Shown: one piece after another, positions 10,493 through 20,149 of the stretch | Layout: each line of letters starts with the position of its first letter | How positions within the stretch are numbered: the stretch's first letter is position 1 | Assembly (NCBI RefSeq): GCF_029931775.1 | Contig: NC_079324.1 | Span: forward strand, 55,890,402-55,954,401 | Direction of reading: 5' to 3' | DNA length: 64,000 nucleotides | Source: Euleptes europaea | Lineage: Eukaryota > Chordata > Lepidosauria > Squamata > Sphaerodactylidae | The notes under the pieces: generated by a model | The model's input: the letters and a program-made list of their open reading frames with translations, nothing else | What the model was told of the DNA's origin: nothing | Databases searched by the model: none | Program-made: the position numbers and the translations under genes

Positions 10493-11040
10493 AATGAATT
10501 GCCAGGAGCTCTATGGTCAGAGCTCCTGGCAATTCATTCTTCTTTCTTTCCAGAGCCCTGACCTGGATGGCCCAAGCTAGTCCGATCTCGTCAGAACTTG
10601 GAAGCTAAGCAAGGCCAGCCCTGACAAGTATTTGGATGGGAGACCTCCAAGGAATACCAGGGTTGTGACGTGGAGGCAGGCAATGGCAAACCACCTCTGA
10701 GCATCTCTGACCTTGAAAACCCTATGGGGTCACCATAAACTTGATAGCAAAAAAGAAAAAAAATGAATTGCCAGGAGCTCTATGGTCAGAGCTCCTGGCA
10801 ATTCATTCTTCTTTCTTTCCAGAGCCCTGACCTGGATGGCCCAAGCTAGTCCGATCTCATCAGAACTTGGAAGCTAAGCAAGGCCAGCCCTGGCAAGTAT
10901 TTGGATGGGAGACCTCCAAGGAATACCAGGGTTGTGATGTGGAGGCAGGTAATGGCAAACCACCTCTGTTAACCTCTTGACCTGAAAACCCCATAAGGGG
11001 TTGTCATAAGTCGGCTGTGACTTGACGGCACTTTACATAT
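10493..11040 (+). repeat. Tandem duplication, 269-bp unit: hairpin plus 5S-derived SINE
   Basis: Unit 1 is 10493-10761; unit 2 starts at 10762. Each begins with a perfect 19-bp inverted repeat (10493-10511 with 10520-10538; the same in unit 2) followed by a 5S-derived SINE (GACCTGGATGGCCCAAGC, GGAAGCTAAGCAAGGCC, GGATGGGAGACCTCCAAG). Unit 2 ends with a fuller Bov-B-like tail (TAAGTCGGCTGTGACTTGAC). The copies are nearly identical, so the duplication is recent. Confidence 0.85.
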
Positions 11041-11560
11041 ATGCTATGGTCAGAACTTCCTGGAAGTCAGGATAGCTAAAGTTTGGAAGCAAGTAAATAA
11101 ACCTTCGATAAGGGACTGGAGAGAGAAACTATGGACGTATATGAGGATGGCCAAATTAACAGAATTCCTACATGGAAAAGATATGGAAGAATTCAAAAAA
11201 ACATGGGCAAAGGCCGTCACATATTGGGATAAACTGGCAAAAATGGATTTTACTATTTTAGTTAATGAGTTATAGAAATAAGTTTAACTTTTTTTACTTT
11301 ACTGTCAATAGTGTAATTTTAAACTGTTTAGACACTTCTCCGGAAGTCCGGTGATGGGTCACTTTTTGGGTGGGTGGTGGGTAAAAAAGATATAATGAAT
11401 TTTGTAATTCTGATTTTACTAAGTAGATTATATAATTGATATTCGTTTGTATTTTTTTGTTTTTGTATTTTTATTATTATTATTACTGTATTTGTTGTTT
11501 TGTTTTTTGTGTTTGTTATATAGATTTAAATTTTTTTTTTTAAAAAAAGAGCGTCCTGGA
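11041..11560 (+). mobile_element. L1-clade LINE 3' end
   Basis: A frame at 11069-11275 encodes KVWKQVNKPSIRDWREKLW and TYMRMAKLTEFLHGKDMEEF up to TAG, like the C-terminus of L1/Tx1-type ORF2. An AT-rich 3'UTR with T- and A-runs follows. Heavily 5'-truncated. Confidence 0.5.
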
Positions 11561-11691
11561 AGTAGATGAGGCCTTAGTTTTGTTTCTAATTTTTCTCCTG
11601 GGATGCTGCCCCCTCCCCACAACCCTCCCACCCACTGAGGGTTTACACCCGGAAGCGCCACATTGCAACGAGCCTTTTACCTAGCGTTGCC

Positions 11692-11890
11692 AGGTCCCTT
11701 TTCGCCACCGGCAGGAGATTTTTGGGGAGGAGCCCGAGGAGGGCGGGGTTTGGGGAGGGGAGGGACATCAATGCCATGGAGTCCAATGGCCAAAGCGGCC
11801 CTTTTCTCCAGGTGAACTGATCTCTATCGGCTGGATATCAGTTGTAATAGCAGGAGATCTCTAGCTACTACCTGGAGATTGTCAACCCTA
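11692..11890 (+). mobile_element. hAT-like MITE with exact 8-bp target duplication
   Basis: TAGCGTTGCC...GTCAACCCTA flanked by CTTTTACC at 11684-11691 and 11891-11898. One of the clearest copies for defining the ends of the family. Confidence 0.88.
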
Positions 11891-11898
11891 CTTTTACC

Positions 11899-13143
11899 AC
11901 TCAAGCAGTGCTTCCAGGTGTAAACCCGAAGTGATGTCATCGCGTTGGCGTGGCCGTGCACACAAGTGATCCCCGCTTCCAAGCCGAGCAACCCTACACA
12001 GACCAGGTTTATCTGGCGATCTTTGGCTGCTTATCCTGCAACCCAAGCCGGTATTACAAAACCCGTGTGAAAACAAACACCCATTTTCCCCTAGGATGGA
12101 AGAAGAAATACTCTCTTACGACACAAATGCCTGCATTTCAACAGGATGCTGGGTTAGGGTGTTACTCCTCCTGAAATCTTATTACATCATAAATCTAACC
12201 TTTTGGCAGGCTTTTTGTTTTGTTTGTGCGTGTATTTTTTTTTTTAAGTCTTCCCTTTCGAAAATCAAGTGCAAACAACACAAGATCTTGGTGTGCCACT
12301 GCTTGGTAACGGCATTCGCTGTGGTTTTGTCACCAATTTCCTGGTGCAGGAAGAAAGCAACAAAGACAGCGCCGAACAAAAAGGAGGCGGGGAAAACAAG
12401 GCAAGGAAATGTCAAAACCAACCCTAGAAAAACAACAACACAAATTTAGAAACGTTCCAGGAAAAAAAAAAAAATCTAACTGCCGCCTATTTTTAGAATC
12501 ATTAATTGCCAAGGGCAGATGGAAGCAAATTTCAAACAACAGAACAATAACTATCTCAAGTATTGGCAAGCAGCCACGGTGTTGGAGGAGAGAAAAATGT
12601 CGAGAAACAAAGTTTGCTCTTTAAGAAATAAAAGACGGAAACGAGAGCTTTGCTGATCTAATTGTGCAAGACGGCGGGGCACAGTTGTAGGGAAAAGAAG
12701 AATGAAGCCGGAGCAGGGGTCTCTCTACCCACCCCTCCCCTAGAGACAGATTATGACATAATTACACTGTACGTACTACCCACTTTACAACCAGTTTAAG
12801 CATCCGGTCGGGCCAGAGCCCAAGAAATTCTGCCATCCTGTGAGGCTGCGGGCTGCTCCAATCCAGGGATTCCTCCCAAAACTACAGTTCCCGGAATTCC
12901 TTGCAAGGAAGCAGTAACCATGAAACAGATGGGAGGTTTGCAATGTAGCCATGCCCAAGCAGATGCCTGAATCTGAATCAGACCCAATGACCCCATTTAG
13001 CGCTCTGTCCTCAGAAGAAGAGCAACAAGGCATTACCTGGCAAGCAAAATGCAGGTCACCAGACCCATGTACCGCAGCCTGCTGGGATGGCATCAGATTT
13101 GGGGCAACTTTGGGCAAGGTAACCACCTACCGAGCATGCCATG
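11899..13143. other. Unique ULK1 intron sequence
   Basis: No coding match. It contains T- and A-runs (12236-12245, 12462-12474) and an AAACTACAGTTCCCGG motif near 12880 that resembles a common reptile repeat. The frame at 12951-13301 (MPKQMPESESDPMTPF) has a plausible acidic start but no recognised family and runs into a MITE. Confidence 0.4.
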
Positions 13144-13326
13144 TAGGGCTGCCAACTCTGGGTAGGGAAATTCCTGGAGATTTGGGGGTGGAGGGTGGGA
13201 AGGGAAAGGTTTGGGGAGGGGAGGAACCTCAGCAGGGTATAATGCCACACAGTTCTCCAAAGCAGCCATTTTATCTAGGGGAATGGATCTCTGCAAGCTA
13301 GTGCCGACTTCAGTTTGGCAACCCTA
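13144..13326 (+). mobile_element. hAT-like MITE
   Basis: TAGGGCTGCC...GGCAACCCTA. Flanks ATGCCATG and ATGCCACC agree at six of eight positions. Confidence 0.75.
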
Positions 13327-13371
13327 ATGCCACCCCCTAACACGCAAGCATTTTGTTGGACTAGGGTTGCC

Positions 13372-13434
13372 AAGTCCCTCTTCAGTTGTAATAGCAGGAG
13401 ATCTCCAGCTAGTACCTGGAGGTTGGCAAACCTA
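13372..13434 (+). mobile_element. Internally deleted hAT-like MITE, 63 bp
   Basis: Only the two ends remain (TAGGGTTGCC and GGCAAACCTA). Exact duplication TGTTGGAC at 13364-13371 and 13435-13442. The smallest complete-ended copy in the window. Confidence 0.88.
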
Positions 13435-13497
13435 TGTTGGACACAACAGAGTACAAGAATTTTAGAAAGATATGACCCACCTTCTATATGACTCCCC

Positions 13498-13932
13498 AGT
13501 GTTGCCAAGCTCCAGGTGGGGCCTGGAGATCTCTTGGAATTGCCTTTGATCTCCAGACCACAAAGATCAGTTCCCCTGAAGAAAATGGCTGCTTTGGAGG
13601 GTGGACTCTATGGCATTATATCTTGCTGAAGTCTCCCCCTTCCATGAAAACATGAAGCTGCCTTATACTGAATCAGACCCTCGGTCCATTGAAGTCAGCA
13701 TTGTGTACTCAGACCGGCAGCGGCTCTCCAGGGTCTCAGGCGGAGGTCTTTCACATCACCTACTCGCCTAGTCCCTTTAACTGAAGATGCCGGGGATTGA
13801 ACCTGGGACTTTCTGCATGCCAAGCAGATGCTCTACCACTGAGCCATGGACCCTCCCTTCTGAAAAGCCTCCTTACCCAGACTCCACCCCTAGAATCTCC
13901 AAGAATTTCCCAGTGCGGAGTTGGCAACCCTA
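13498..13932 (-). mobile_element. hAT-like MITE split by a tRNA-Ala SINE
   Basis: MITE halves lie at 13498-13643 and about 13861-13932, ending GGCAACCCTA. The SINE between them is younger than the MITE. Confidence 0.75.
13644..13860 (-). mobile_element. tRNA-Ala SINE nested in MITE
   Basis: Minus-strand full copy: CATGAAGCTGCCTTATACTG at its 3' end and CTACCACTGAGCCATGGACC at its head. Confidence 0.85.
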
Positions 13933-14534
13933 TCCCAAACCCAACATGGAATGAAGATCCTAGTGGGAGAACAGTGCAGGAGAGAGGGATGACGCGTCTG
14001 GGTGAAAACGCAGACGTGACATCAGCAGATGCTCTAGATACTGGAGAATGGAAATTATGGAAAAATTGAACCATCCAAGACCAGTACATTTAAAACAGTG
14101 TAAACCAGAGGCATAGATGGAATATTTGACTCCAGTTTGTAGATAGCCCAGATCTACATCATTTACTTGGCTTTGGTATTAAAAAAGATTGTTACTGGAT
14201 CCATCGATTTGGCAAATTGAGACTCCGGCAGAAGCTTTATACATTACTGACAATGCTTTTTTTTTAAATGCTTTTTTTTTAATGAAAAGAATGTTTGGGA
14301 AGTGAACTGGCTTCCCTCCCCTCTCATTTTATTCTCAGCCTTTTGTAGTCTGATGTTTTTTTTTTTTTCTGCGGGTTTGTTTGGAAGGAGTGAATTACGC
14401 AGAAGGAAAATACTAGCAGCTCTGCAAATCCCAAAGTTCCTTTTCAAAAAGAAAAAACGCACACACACAACTGTGTTTTTGATCGGTCCGAGGGGTAAAA
14501 AGAGGGCCAAAGGCACAATGACTTTCTAAGTACT
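13933..14534. other. Unclassified sequence
   Basis: Poly-T runs at 14258-14281 and 14357-14369 suggest a degraded retroposon tail. No gene. Confidence 0.35.
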
Positions 14535-15284
14535 GTCATGAGACTTGTTTGTAATGCCTGAAATCATTATATGTTATTGAAAATGTATTCTTTCACTGAA
14601 GAAATGTATTCATTCACTACAAATGTATTGGAAATGTATTCTTTGATTTGAAATATATTCTTTGTACTCAATAAAGTATATCTGCACTCATGAACATGCC
14701 ACACTCAGCATATTGGAGGTGGCTTGTGTAGTTACACCAAGCACTTGCATATGTGAGTATAAGAGGCCCACTGTTGCGCCTTAGTTAGAAGCTAATTAAA
14801 GGATCCATAGATGGCCTTAGTATGCTTGCATAAGCTGGTTTTCCAGAGATAAGAACCAGCTAGGAACCCTCTTAGTTAGCCTTGGCAGCTGCCAGGGTCC
14901 AAGATAAGAACTGCAGCAATTTAGGATCAAATAGAGAAGCACCTGACCATGAGGGTCTTCACTGCTCATTAGTGAGAATGAGATCACCATTTCTATGTAA
15001 AGCCTGCGAATCTCTAATAGGGTATTCAAATCCTTAATTATCTATTATTGGTTCTATGTATTGACGCCATGCATTTCGTCTTTTGTACCTCCCATTACCA
15101 AAGATTATATCCGTGCTTGCACTCCTTTGATGTTGGTGTGAATTGTCCTGCGCATTTGGGCAATTGTGTATATTGTATATTGTGTATATTGTATATATAC
15201 AATGTGTGTATATTGGGCCTAATAAACAAACTGCTTTGAACTATCAACCTCCTACTGTGTTATTGTCGTTGGGAATTGATACAA
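14535..15284 (+). mobile_element. Candidate solo LTR, family uncertain
   Basis: Starts TGTCATGAGAC and ends near TTGATACA. It contains a TATA-like GAGTATAAGAGG near 14756 and AATAAA near 15221, with pyrimidine-rich sequence after it, all typical of an LTR. No second copy, internal region or convincing target duplication is visible. If real it is an old broken fossil. An inner set of GAAATGTATTCTTT repeats occupies 14575-14670. Confidence 0.35.
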
Positions 15285-15584
15285 TAATACTGGCGTATCA
15301 TGTGTGCGGCAGAACATTTATTTCAGTTTTGCAATATAAGCTTTTTGCTCCATTTCCAAGGGAGAAGCAGAAAAACACGCATTGGGGGGGGGGGGAAGCT
15401 ATCTATCTGCCTTAAAAACGAGAGACTGCGCAAAACCTATTTGCTTCCTGATTATCTGACCCAAGATAACCTTCCCCCAATGCAACATCCAGCCTTTCTT
15501 TCAAAGACAGACAGAAAGGCAGGCTGGGAAAGACAGTCCTTTGCTCGAGACGCACCAAAGCAAAAGCCACTCCGTGTCTTGGAG

Positions 15585-15735
15585 CTGAGACTACATCTCC
15601 CAGAAGGCACTGCCCTCACCCGACGCCGAACAGACGGGGATCTGGTTGCACCAATGGCGCCACGGCTCCGCTCAACCAATCGCAGAGCGCGGGAGGAATG
15701 TCAACAAACAAGGAGGCCTGGAGGCCACGTGACAC
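15585..15735. promoter_or_regulatory. Promoter-like cluster of factor motifs in ULK1 intron 3
   Basis: CpG-rich unique block with a ZNF143/SBS-like motif ACTACATCTCCCAGAAGGCA (15590-15609), two CCAAT boxes 25 bp apart (15651-15655, 15676-15680), a YY1-like AATGGCGCC overlap and an E-box CACGTG (15726-15731). This combination is typical of TATA-less housekeeping or bidirectional promoters. No exon is visible beside it. A 199-codon frame at 15300-15899 crosses it but is not protein-like. Confidence 0.45.
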
Positions 15736-15902
15736 CAGACAGGGCAACAAGCCCCAGATCAGGGACAACAAGGACTGGGGCTGCAAATCCTCTTGCAGAT
15801 GCAGAAGCAAGGCAGGGCTCTAAATCCCAAACGGAAAAAAGGGCTCTGGGGTGGAAAACTGGCACAGGGATCAAAGGCAAAATTATTCCAGAGGGGTAAA
15901 TC

Positions 15903-16322
15903 TGTGTGAAAGCTGGACAGCGAAGAAAGCTGATAGGAAGAAAATAGATTCCTTTGAAATGTGGTGTTGGAGGAGAGTGTGACGGATACCGTGGACTGCC
16001 AAAAAAACAAATCAGTGGATTATAGATCAAATCAAGCCTGAACTGACCCTAGAAGCTAAAATGACTAAATTGAGGCTGTCATATTTTGGTCACGTCATGA
16101 GACGACAAGAGTCACTGGAAAAGACAGTCATGCTAGGAAAAGTTGAGGGCAGCAGGAAAAGAGGAAGACCCAACAAGAGATGGATTGACTCAATAAAGGA
16201 AGCCACGGCCCTCAGTTTGCAAGATCTAAGCAAGGCTGTCAAGGATTGGAAATTTTGGAGGACTTTCATTCATGGGGTCGCCATGAGTCGGAAGCGACTT
16301 GACGGCACTTAACACACACACA
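15903..16322 (+). mobile_element. Bov-B (RTE) LINE 3' end
   Basis: The frame encodes CESWTAKKADRKK, then WRR, one in-frame TGA, RIPWTAKKTNQWIIDQIKPE, LRLSYFGHVMRRQESLEK, and ends with FIHGVAMSRKRLDGT before TAA. This is the C-terminus of Bov-B ORF2. The end GTCGCCATGAGTCGGAAGCG then (CA)n is the Bov-B tail that 5S-derived SINEs borrow. One stop in about 135 codons suggests a fairly young copy. Confidence 0.85.
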
Positions 16323-16362
16323 CAAATCTGTTGCAGCAACACAAAACAAGGGCACCCTACAG

Positions 16363-16712
16363 ACTACATAAGAACATAAGAAAGGCCCTGCTGGATCAGA
16401 CCCAGGCCCATCAAGTCCAGCAGCCTGTTCACACAGCTGCCAGCCAGGTGCCTCCAGGAAGCCCCCAAACAAGACGACTGCAGCAGCACCATCCTGCCTG
16501 TGTTCCACAGCACCTAATATATTCAGCATGCTCCTCTGATACTAGAGAGAATAGGTATGCATCATGACTAGTATCCATTTTAACTAGTAGCCATGAATAC
16601 TCCTCTCCTCCATGAACATGTCCACTCCCCTCTTAAAGCCCTCCAAGTTGGCCGCCATCACCACATCCTGGGCAGGGAGTTCCACAATTTAACTAACACA
16701 ATGTATTTCAGC
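16363..16712 (-). mobile_element. CR1-clade LINE 3' end, minus strand
   Basis: ACATAAGAACATAAGAAAGG at the left is the 3' tail. The body follows to GGAGTTCCACAATTTAACTA. The same family at 48602 and 35830 encodes a C-terminus (MIEVYKI..RTRGHLLKL-type, WNSLPQDVV) of CR1-clade ORF2. Confidence 0.8.
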
Positions 16713-16835
16713 ATCGGTTTGTGTGAGTCAGCCCTCATGATCCAAACTAGAATTTAATGCTGGGCTTACACCGGAGGATTCGCCTCTATCTGGTGATTTC
16801 ATTGCAGAAACACAAGAAGTTCCATCTGGGATGTG

Positions 16836-17045
16836 CGTGTGTGTAAAGTGCTGTCAAGTCACAGCCAGCTTATGGCAACTCCTTATGGGGTTTCAAGGCA
16901 AGAGACTACCAGACGTGGTTTGGCATTGCTTTCCTCTGCATAGCAACCCTGGTATTCTTTCGTGGTCTCCCATCCAAATACTAACCAGGGCTGACTCTGC
17001 TTAGCTTCCGAGATCTGATGAGATTGAGCTATCCAGGTCAGGGCC
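16836..17045 (-). mobile_element. 5S-derived SINE, full length, minus strand
   Basis: Read in reverse: GACCTGGATAGCTCAATC..., GGAAGCTAAGCAGAGTC, GGATGGGAGACCACGAAAG, and a tail ending in the Bov-B-like TAAGCTGGCTGTGACTTGAC. Confidence 0.85.
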
Positions 17046-17514
17046 CATCTGGGACAGCTCATCAAAATTTCACCGAGGGAGAGATGTGGGGTGGGGGGTT
17101 GAAATTGGGATTTCAGTCACAAATTAACCAGGAGCCTTGCGGCACCGAAAAGACAGAGGAAGCTTTTAGTTCTAGCATCCGCTTTCGCGGGCGAGACGTA
17201 TGTAGAGGGGCCTCATTAGGAACAGATTTATATACGAGGTTTAAAACAGGGCCAACGGCCAAGTACAGTGCAATATTCAATTATGTAAAACTCAGATACA
17301 ATCGAGAAAAGTACAGACAGGGCAACAAGAACAGAGACCCTTCAAAACAGAACTGTCACCCTCTCAAGTTTTGCTAAGCTGCTTTACACTCTATATCAGC
17401 TAAGAATTTCTGGCTGGGATATTCTGTTTATTTCTGGTTGCAACAGAGTCACATGCCTTCCCCTCTAGGATTTCAGTGCTGACTTTCTAGGAAAACGCAA
17501 TTCAGTCTCGAAAC
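17046..17514. other. Intron sequence with a short repeat fragment
   Basis: At 17118-17205, AGGAGCCTTGCGGCACCG...CATCCGCTTTCGCGGG matches, in reverse, the dispersed element seen at 1236. The rest is unclassified. Confidence 0.45.
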
Positions 17515-17828
17515 ATCCGTGAAGCTGCCCTTCTACCGAGTCAAACCATTGAAGTGTCAAAGTCAACACTGTCTACTCAGACTGGTAGCTATCCGTGAAG
17601 CTGCCCTTCTACCGAGTCAAACCATTGAAGTGTCAAAGTCAACACTGTCTACTCAGACTGGTAGCTACTCTCCAGGGTCTCAAGCAGAGGTCTTTCATAT
17701 CACCGGAGCCTTTCAAATAGAGGTGCCAGGGACTGCACCTACTGCCTGGTCCCTTAACTGGAGATGCCAGAGATTGAACCTGGGACCCTCCGCATATCAA
17801 GATGCTCTCCCACTAAGCCAAAGCTCCC
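17515..17828 (-). mobile_element. tRNA-Ala SINE with exact 76-bp internal duplication
   Basis: The 3' segment is present twice (17515-17590 and 17591-17666) without a difference that I can see. The head lies at 17755-17828. Confidence 0.8.
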
Positions 17829-18353
17829 CCAACCCCGCAAAGAATCCTACGAACAGCCATCAAAGAGGGGGTATTTATTTGAACAGAATGCCAACTTCCT
17901 AGACTGGCCAGCATAAAGCCAAGTGGATGTACAGGGGAACCTGACAGGTTGAAAAATGGGAACGGAAGCAGCTTTTCTCCAACGGTTCTGTGTGTATATA
18001 TACAAATTCTGAACACAATATAATTAAGTGCTCAAAAACACAGATGGTGAAATGAGCACAGCCACAGTGACCAAACGGCATCGATAAGGAACATACCATA
18101 CACCCCATTATCAATCCACAGCAATTCAAAAGCGTCTCCGCCATCCCATTTATCTATTTCCAGCATCTACCCTCCCACATACGTAGACTTTTGGCCGACA
18201 TTAACAGCCCAGACTGTTTTCAAGATACATTGCAGACTTTTTGGCCAAGTTTCCAAACAAATCTCTCACTGCATCTAAGTGCGTATCTTATGTTCATGCC
18301 CCCCTCCTCTGTCCCTCCCCATTCAACCCGTCAACCTCGATGAAAAGTAATAC
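17829..18353 (-). other. Start of ULK1 intron 3
   Basis: Unique sequence downstream of exon 3 with no exon-like conservation noticed. Confidence 0.5.
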
Positions 18354-18395
18354 CTGGAAATCATACAAGGCCACAATGTTTTCGTGTTTCAGTTC
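18354..18395 (-). CDS. ULK1: ULK1 coding exon 3 (short)
   Basis: A 42-bp exon encoding ELKHENIVALYDFQ, identical to the human ULK1 segment as remembered, in the alpha-C to beta-4 region. The acceptor is CTTCTAG before GAACTG and the donor is CCAG before GTATTA, phase 0. It follows exon 2 after an intron of only 137 bp. I looked for the next exon (expected EMANSVYLVMEY...) on the minus strand down to position 1 and did not find it. Intron 3 is therefore longer than 18 kb, or the exon was missed by eye. The kinase active site (HRD, DFG) lies outside the window. Confidence 0.93.
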
Positions 18396-18445
18396 CTAGA
18401 AGGAGAGAGAAAGGCAGATAAGCATAACAAAGTCACAAAAGCACG

Positions 18446-18473
18446 CACGCACACACACACACACACACACAAA
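18446..18473. repeat. (CA)n microsatellite in ULK1 intron 2
   Basis: GCACGCACGCACACACACAC run within the 137-bp intron between exons 2 and 3. Confidence 0.9.
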
Positions 18474-18532
18474 CAGGCCCCTCAGTTGAAATGCTGCAAG
18501 AGCCCAAGGATTTCTGGTGTTTGTGTGTTTAC

Positions 18533-18625
18533 CTTGAGTATTTTAATCTCCTTCCCCAAGAGGGTTTGGGATTTTGCCAGGTTTTTCTTGTTAATGCATT
18601 TGATCGCGACCTCCAGTTCAGGTTT
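18533..18625 (-). CDS. ULK1: ULK1 coding exon 2 (catalytic lysine)
   Basis: Thirty-one codons from [15 protein letters not shown] to [10 protein letters not shown]. This is the beta-3 strand and alpha-C helix of the kinase N-lobe. The VAIK lysine is residue 39 of this protein. That corresponds to human K46 once the seven missing N-terminal residues are counted, which supports both the start codon and the splice phases. The acceptor is TTTCAG before AAACC and the donor is AAG before GTAAAC, both phase 0. KPELEVA replaces human KHDLEVA at the exon junction, a normal ortholog difference. Intron 1 is about 1.17 kb. Confidence 0.95.
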
Positions 18626-19798
18626 CTGAAAGTTAAATAACGTACAGGCACAGTTGAAACATATAAACAAGAGGAATACACAGTTTCTTGAATGGATCAG
18701 AGCGCTTCAGATCACAAGAGCAGCTCAGCATCTTAAGCCATACCCAATACATGTTCAGACTTGCCCTTGAATGAATTGTACAAAGCCATTATCTTCTGCA
18801 TTAAGCCATGGTAGGAACTGATCTGCAGCTTTACGAGTATATATGCATTTTTACATCCACTGATGGATTGCTTCTCTTTTGCTTAATCAACATATGACAA
18901 CGTAAGGACGCTAAGGAGACATAGGCTAATCTTTGAGGATAAGAAGCCAGACACTCAAAAGCTATTCCAACTCTGTGGAAATCGACAGCAGAAGAGCTGC
19001 ATTTTCACCTTCTGGTCTCCGAGACACCCTAAATAAATACTTATAATTCTATATGGCAATGTTTGCAGGCTCTCTGCTGCATTAGATCCCAGTTGGGCAG
19101 CCCGAAGAGTCAAGGCCTGGTTTTGTTTGCCTGTCCAAAGTTTCAGTGCTCTTGACTTGGAGAATTACATCCCCCCAACCCCCAAACTCAATTAAAAAAA
19201 AAAAAACCTTGCAGCAAACTAGAATCTCCCACCCTATTTTCTTGGACAGGCAGTCTCAGGATGTCAGTGGGATTTACTCCTGAGTAGATCGCCCGAAGGG
19301 ATTTGCATCATCCTGACCTCATTTCCTGGGAAGAAAGCCCTTTTGGATTTCAATGGCATTTACCTGGGAGAAAGAGCCTTTTGAACTCCAGAGGGGCAGC
19401 TAGGTTCCTCTGTTGCTCCCCATACACAACATTTTTGCCCCTAAGGGAAGCCACGGGACTTCCAAGGGCAGGTGATTCAAATCAATGTGCTTTTGGCTGA
19501 AGTTCTTCTGTATGATTCTATGTGTATCAACAGAACTTTCAAAAAGTAAATGTACTTAGCCTAATATTCATGGGGAAAATGTATATTCTTTTTCTAAACA
19601 CACCCAATCAAAACATTTCTCCCCCCAATGTGCAAAGATCAGGAAAAAAAGAGAGACCTCAATATCCATCAATCCATCCATCCCCCCCATAAAGAACAGA
19701 AGGCAGAAAGGCTCTGGGATCAATTGTAGGAGGAGGAGGAAGAGGAGGGAAAAAAACATGGAGGAAAATTCTATATATAAATATATATTTCCAGTTAC
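18626..19798 (-). other. ULK1 intron 1
   Basis: Mostly unique sequence. It contains a remnant of a dispersed reptile repeat near 19258-19310 (GTGGGATTTACTCCTGAGTA, also seen near 24750), a poly-A run at 19193-19206 and a purine-rich GGA tract at 19725-19750. No exon-like frame was seen. Confidence 0.7.
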
Positions 19799-19888
19799 CT
19801 CTTTGTGTCTCCCTTTGAAAACCACCGCAAAAGCTCCATGGCCGATCAAGTCTTTCCGGCTGAATTCAAATTTCCCCACCGTTTCCAT
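19799..19888 (-). CDS. ULK1: ULK1 coding exon 1 (start codon and glycine loop)
   Basis: First coding exon of the serine/threonine kinase ULK1, which starts autophagy by phosphorylating ATG13, FIP200 and the Beclin-1/VPS34 complex in the cytosol. Thirty codons start [18 protein letters not shown] and contain the glycine-rich ATP loop [11 protein letters not shown] (residues 16-26). The sequence matches ULK1 ([19 protein letters not shown]) rather than ULK2 (VVGDFEYSRRDLVGHGAF). The ATG has G at -3 and +4, and an in-frame TAA lies three codons upstream, so the longer human N-terminus (seven extra residues) cannot be encoded here. The exon ends AAAGAG followed by GTAACT, in phase 0. The family assignment is from memory of the human protein; the start choice is read directly. 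Confidence 0.95.
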
Positions 19889-20149
19889 GTCTTTTTAAGT
19901 CCTTCTTTGGCTCTTGAAAAGGGTTGGCGACAAATTAAAAAAAAAAAGGGGGGGTATGTATAGATGAAAACGAGGGGAGGGGGGAAAAAACACAGGCGTC
20001 TGCCCAGATCCCTACACCAAAACAAAAAAAAAACCAAAAAAACCTGCTTAAGTTTTCCAAGGCGACCCCCCCCCTCCTTTCAAGAATGATCAAGAAGAGC
20101 TAGAAACTTGTTGAAAAAGTAAACCTTCTCTCCCGTCCAATTCTCGGCT

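Noticed and set aside
10549-11040. 5S rRNA genes
   Set aside because: Only parts of 5S are present, joined to a Bov-B-like tail; they are 5S-derived SINEs, found elsewhere on both strands.
12880-12905. ZNF143-like promoter element AAACTACAGTTCCCGG
   Set aside because: Similar words occur near 29097 and 49250; this looks like a dispersed repeat and has no CCAAT or CpG context.
15300-15899. 199-codon plus-strand frame
   Set aside because: Spans CpG-rich non-coding sequence and resembles no protein; the promoter-like motifs are a better explanation.
1-18353. Further ULK1 exons (EMANSVYLVMEY onward, HRD and DFG regions)
   Set aside because: Searched by eye on the minus strand and not found; only repeats and non-coding sequence were recognised.
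18354-19888. ULK2 instead of ULK1
   Set aside because: [17 protein letters not shown] and [19 protein letters not shown] fit ULK1; ULK2 has VVGDFEYSRRDLVGHG and SINKKNLSKSQ.
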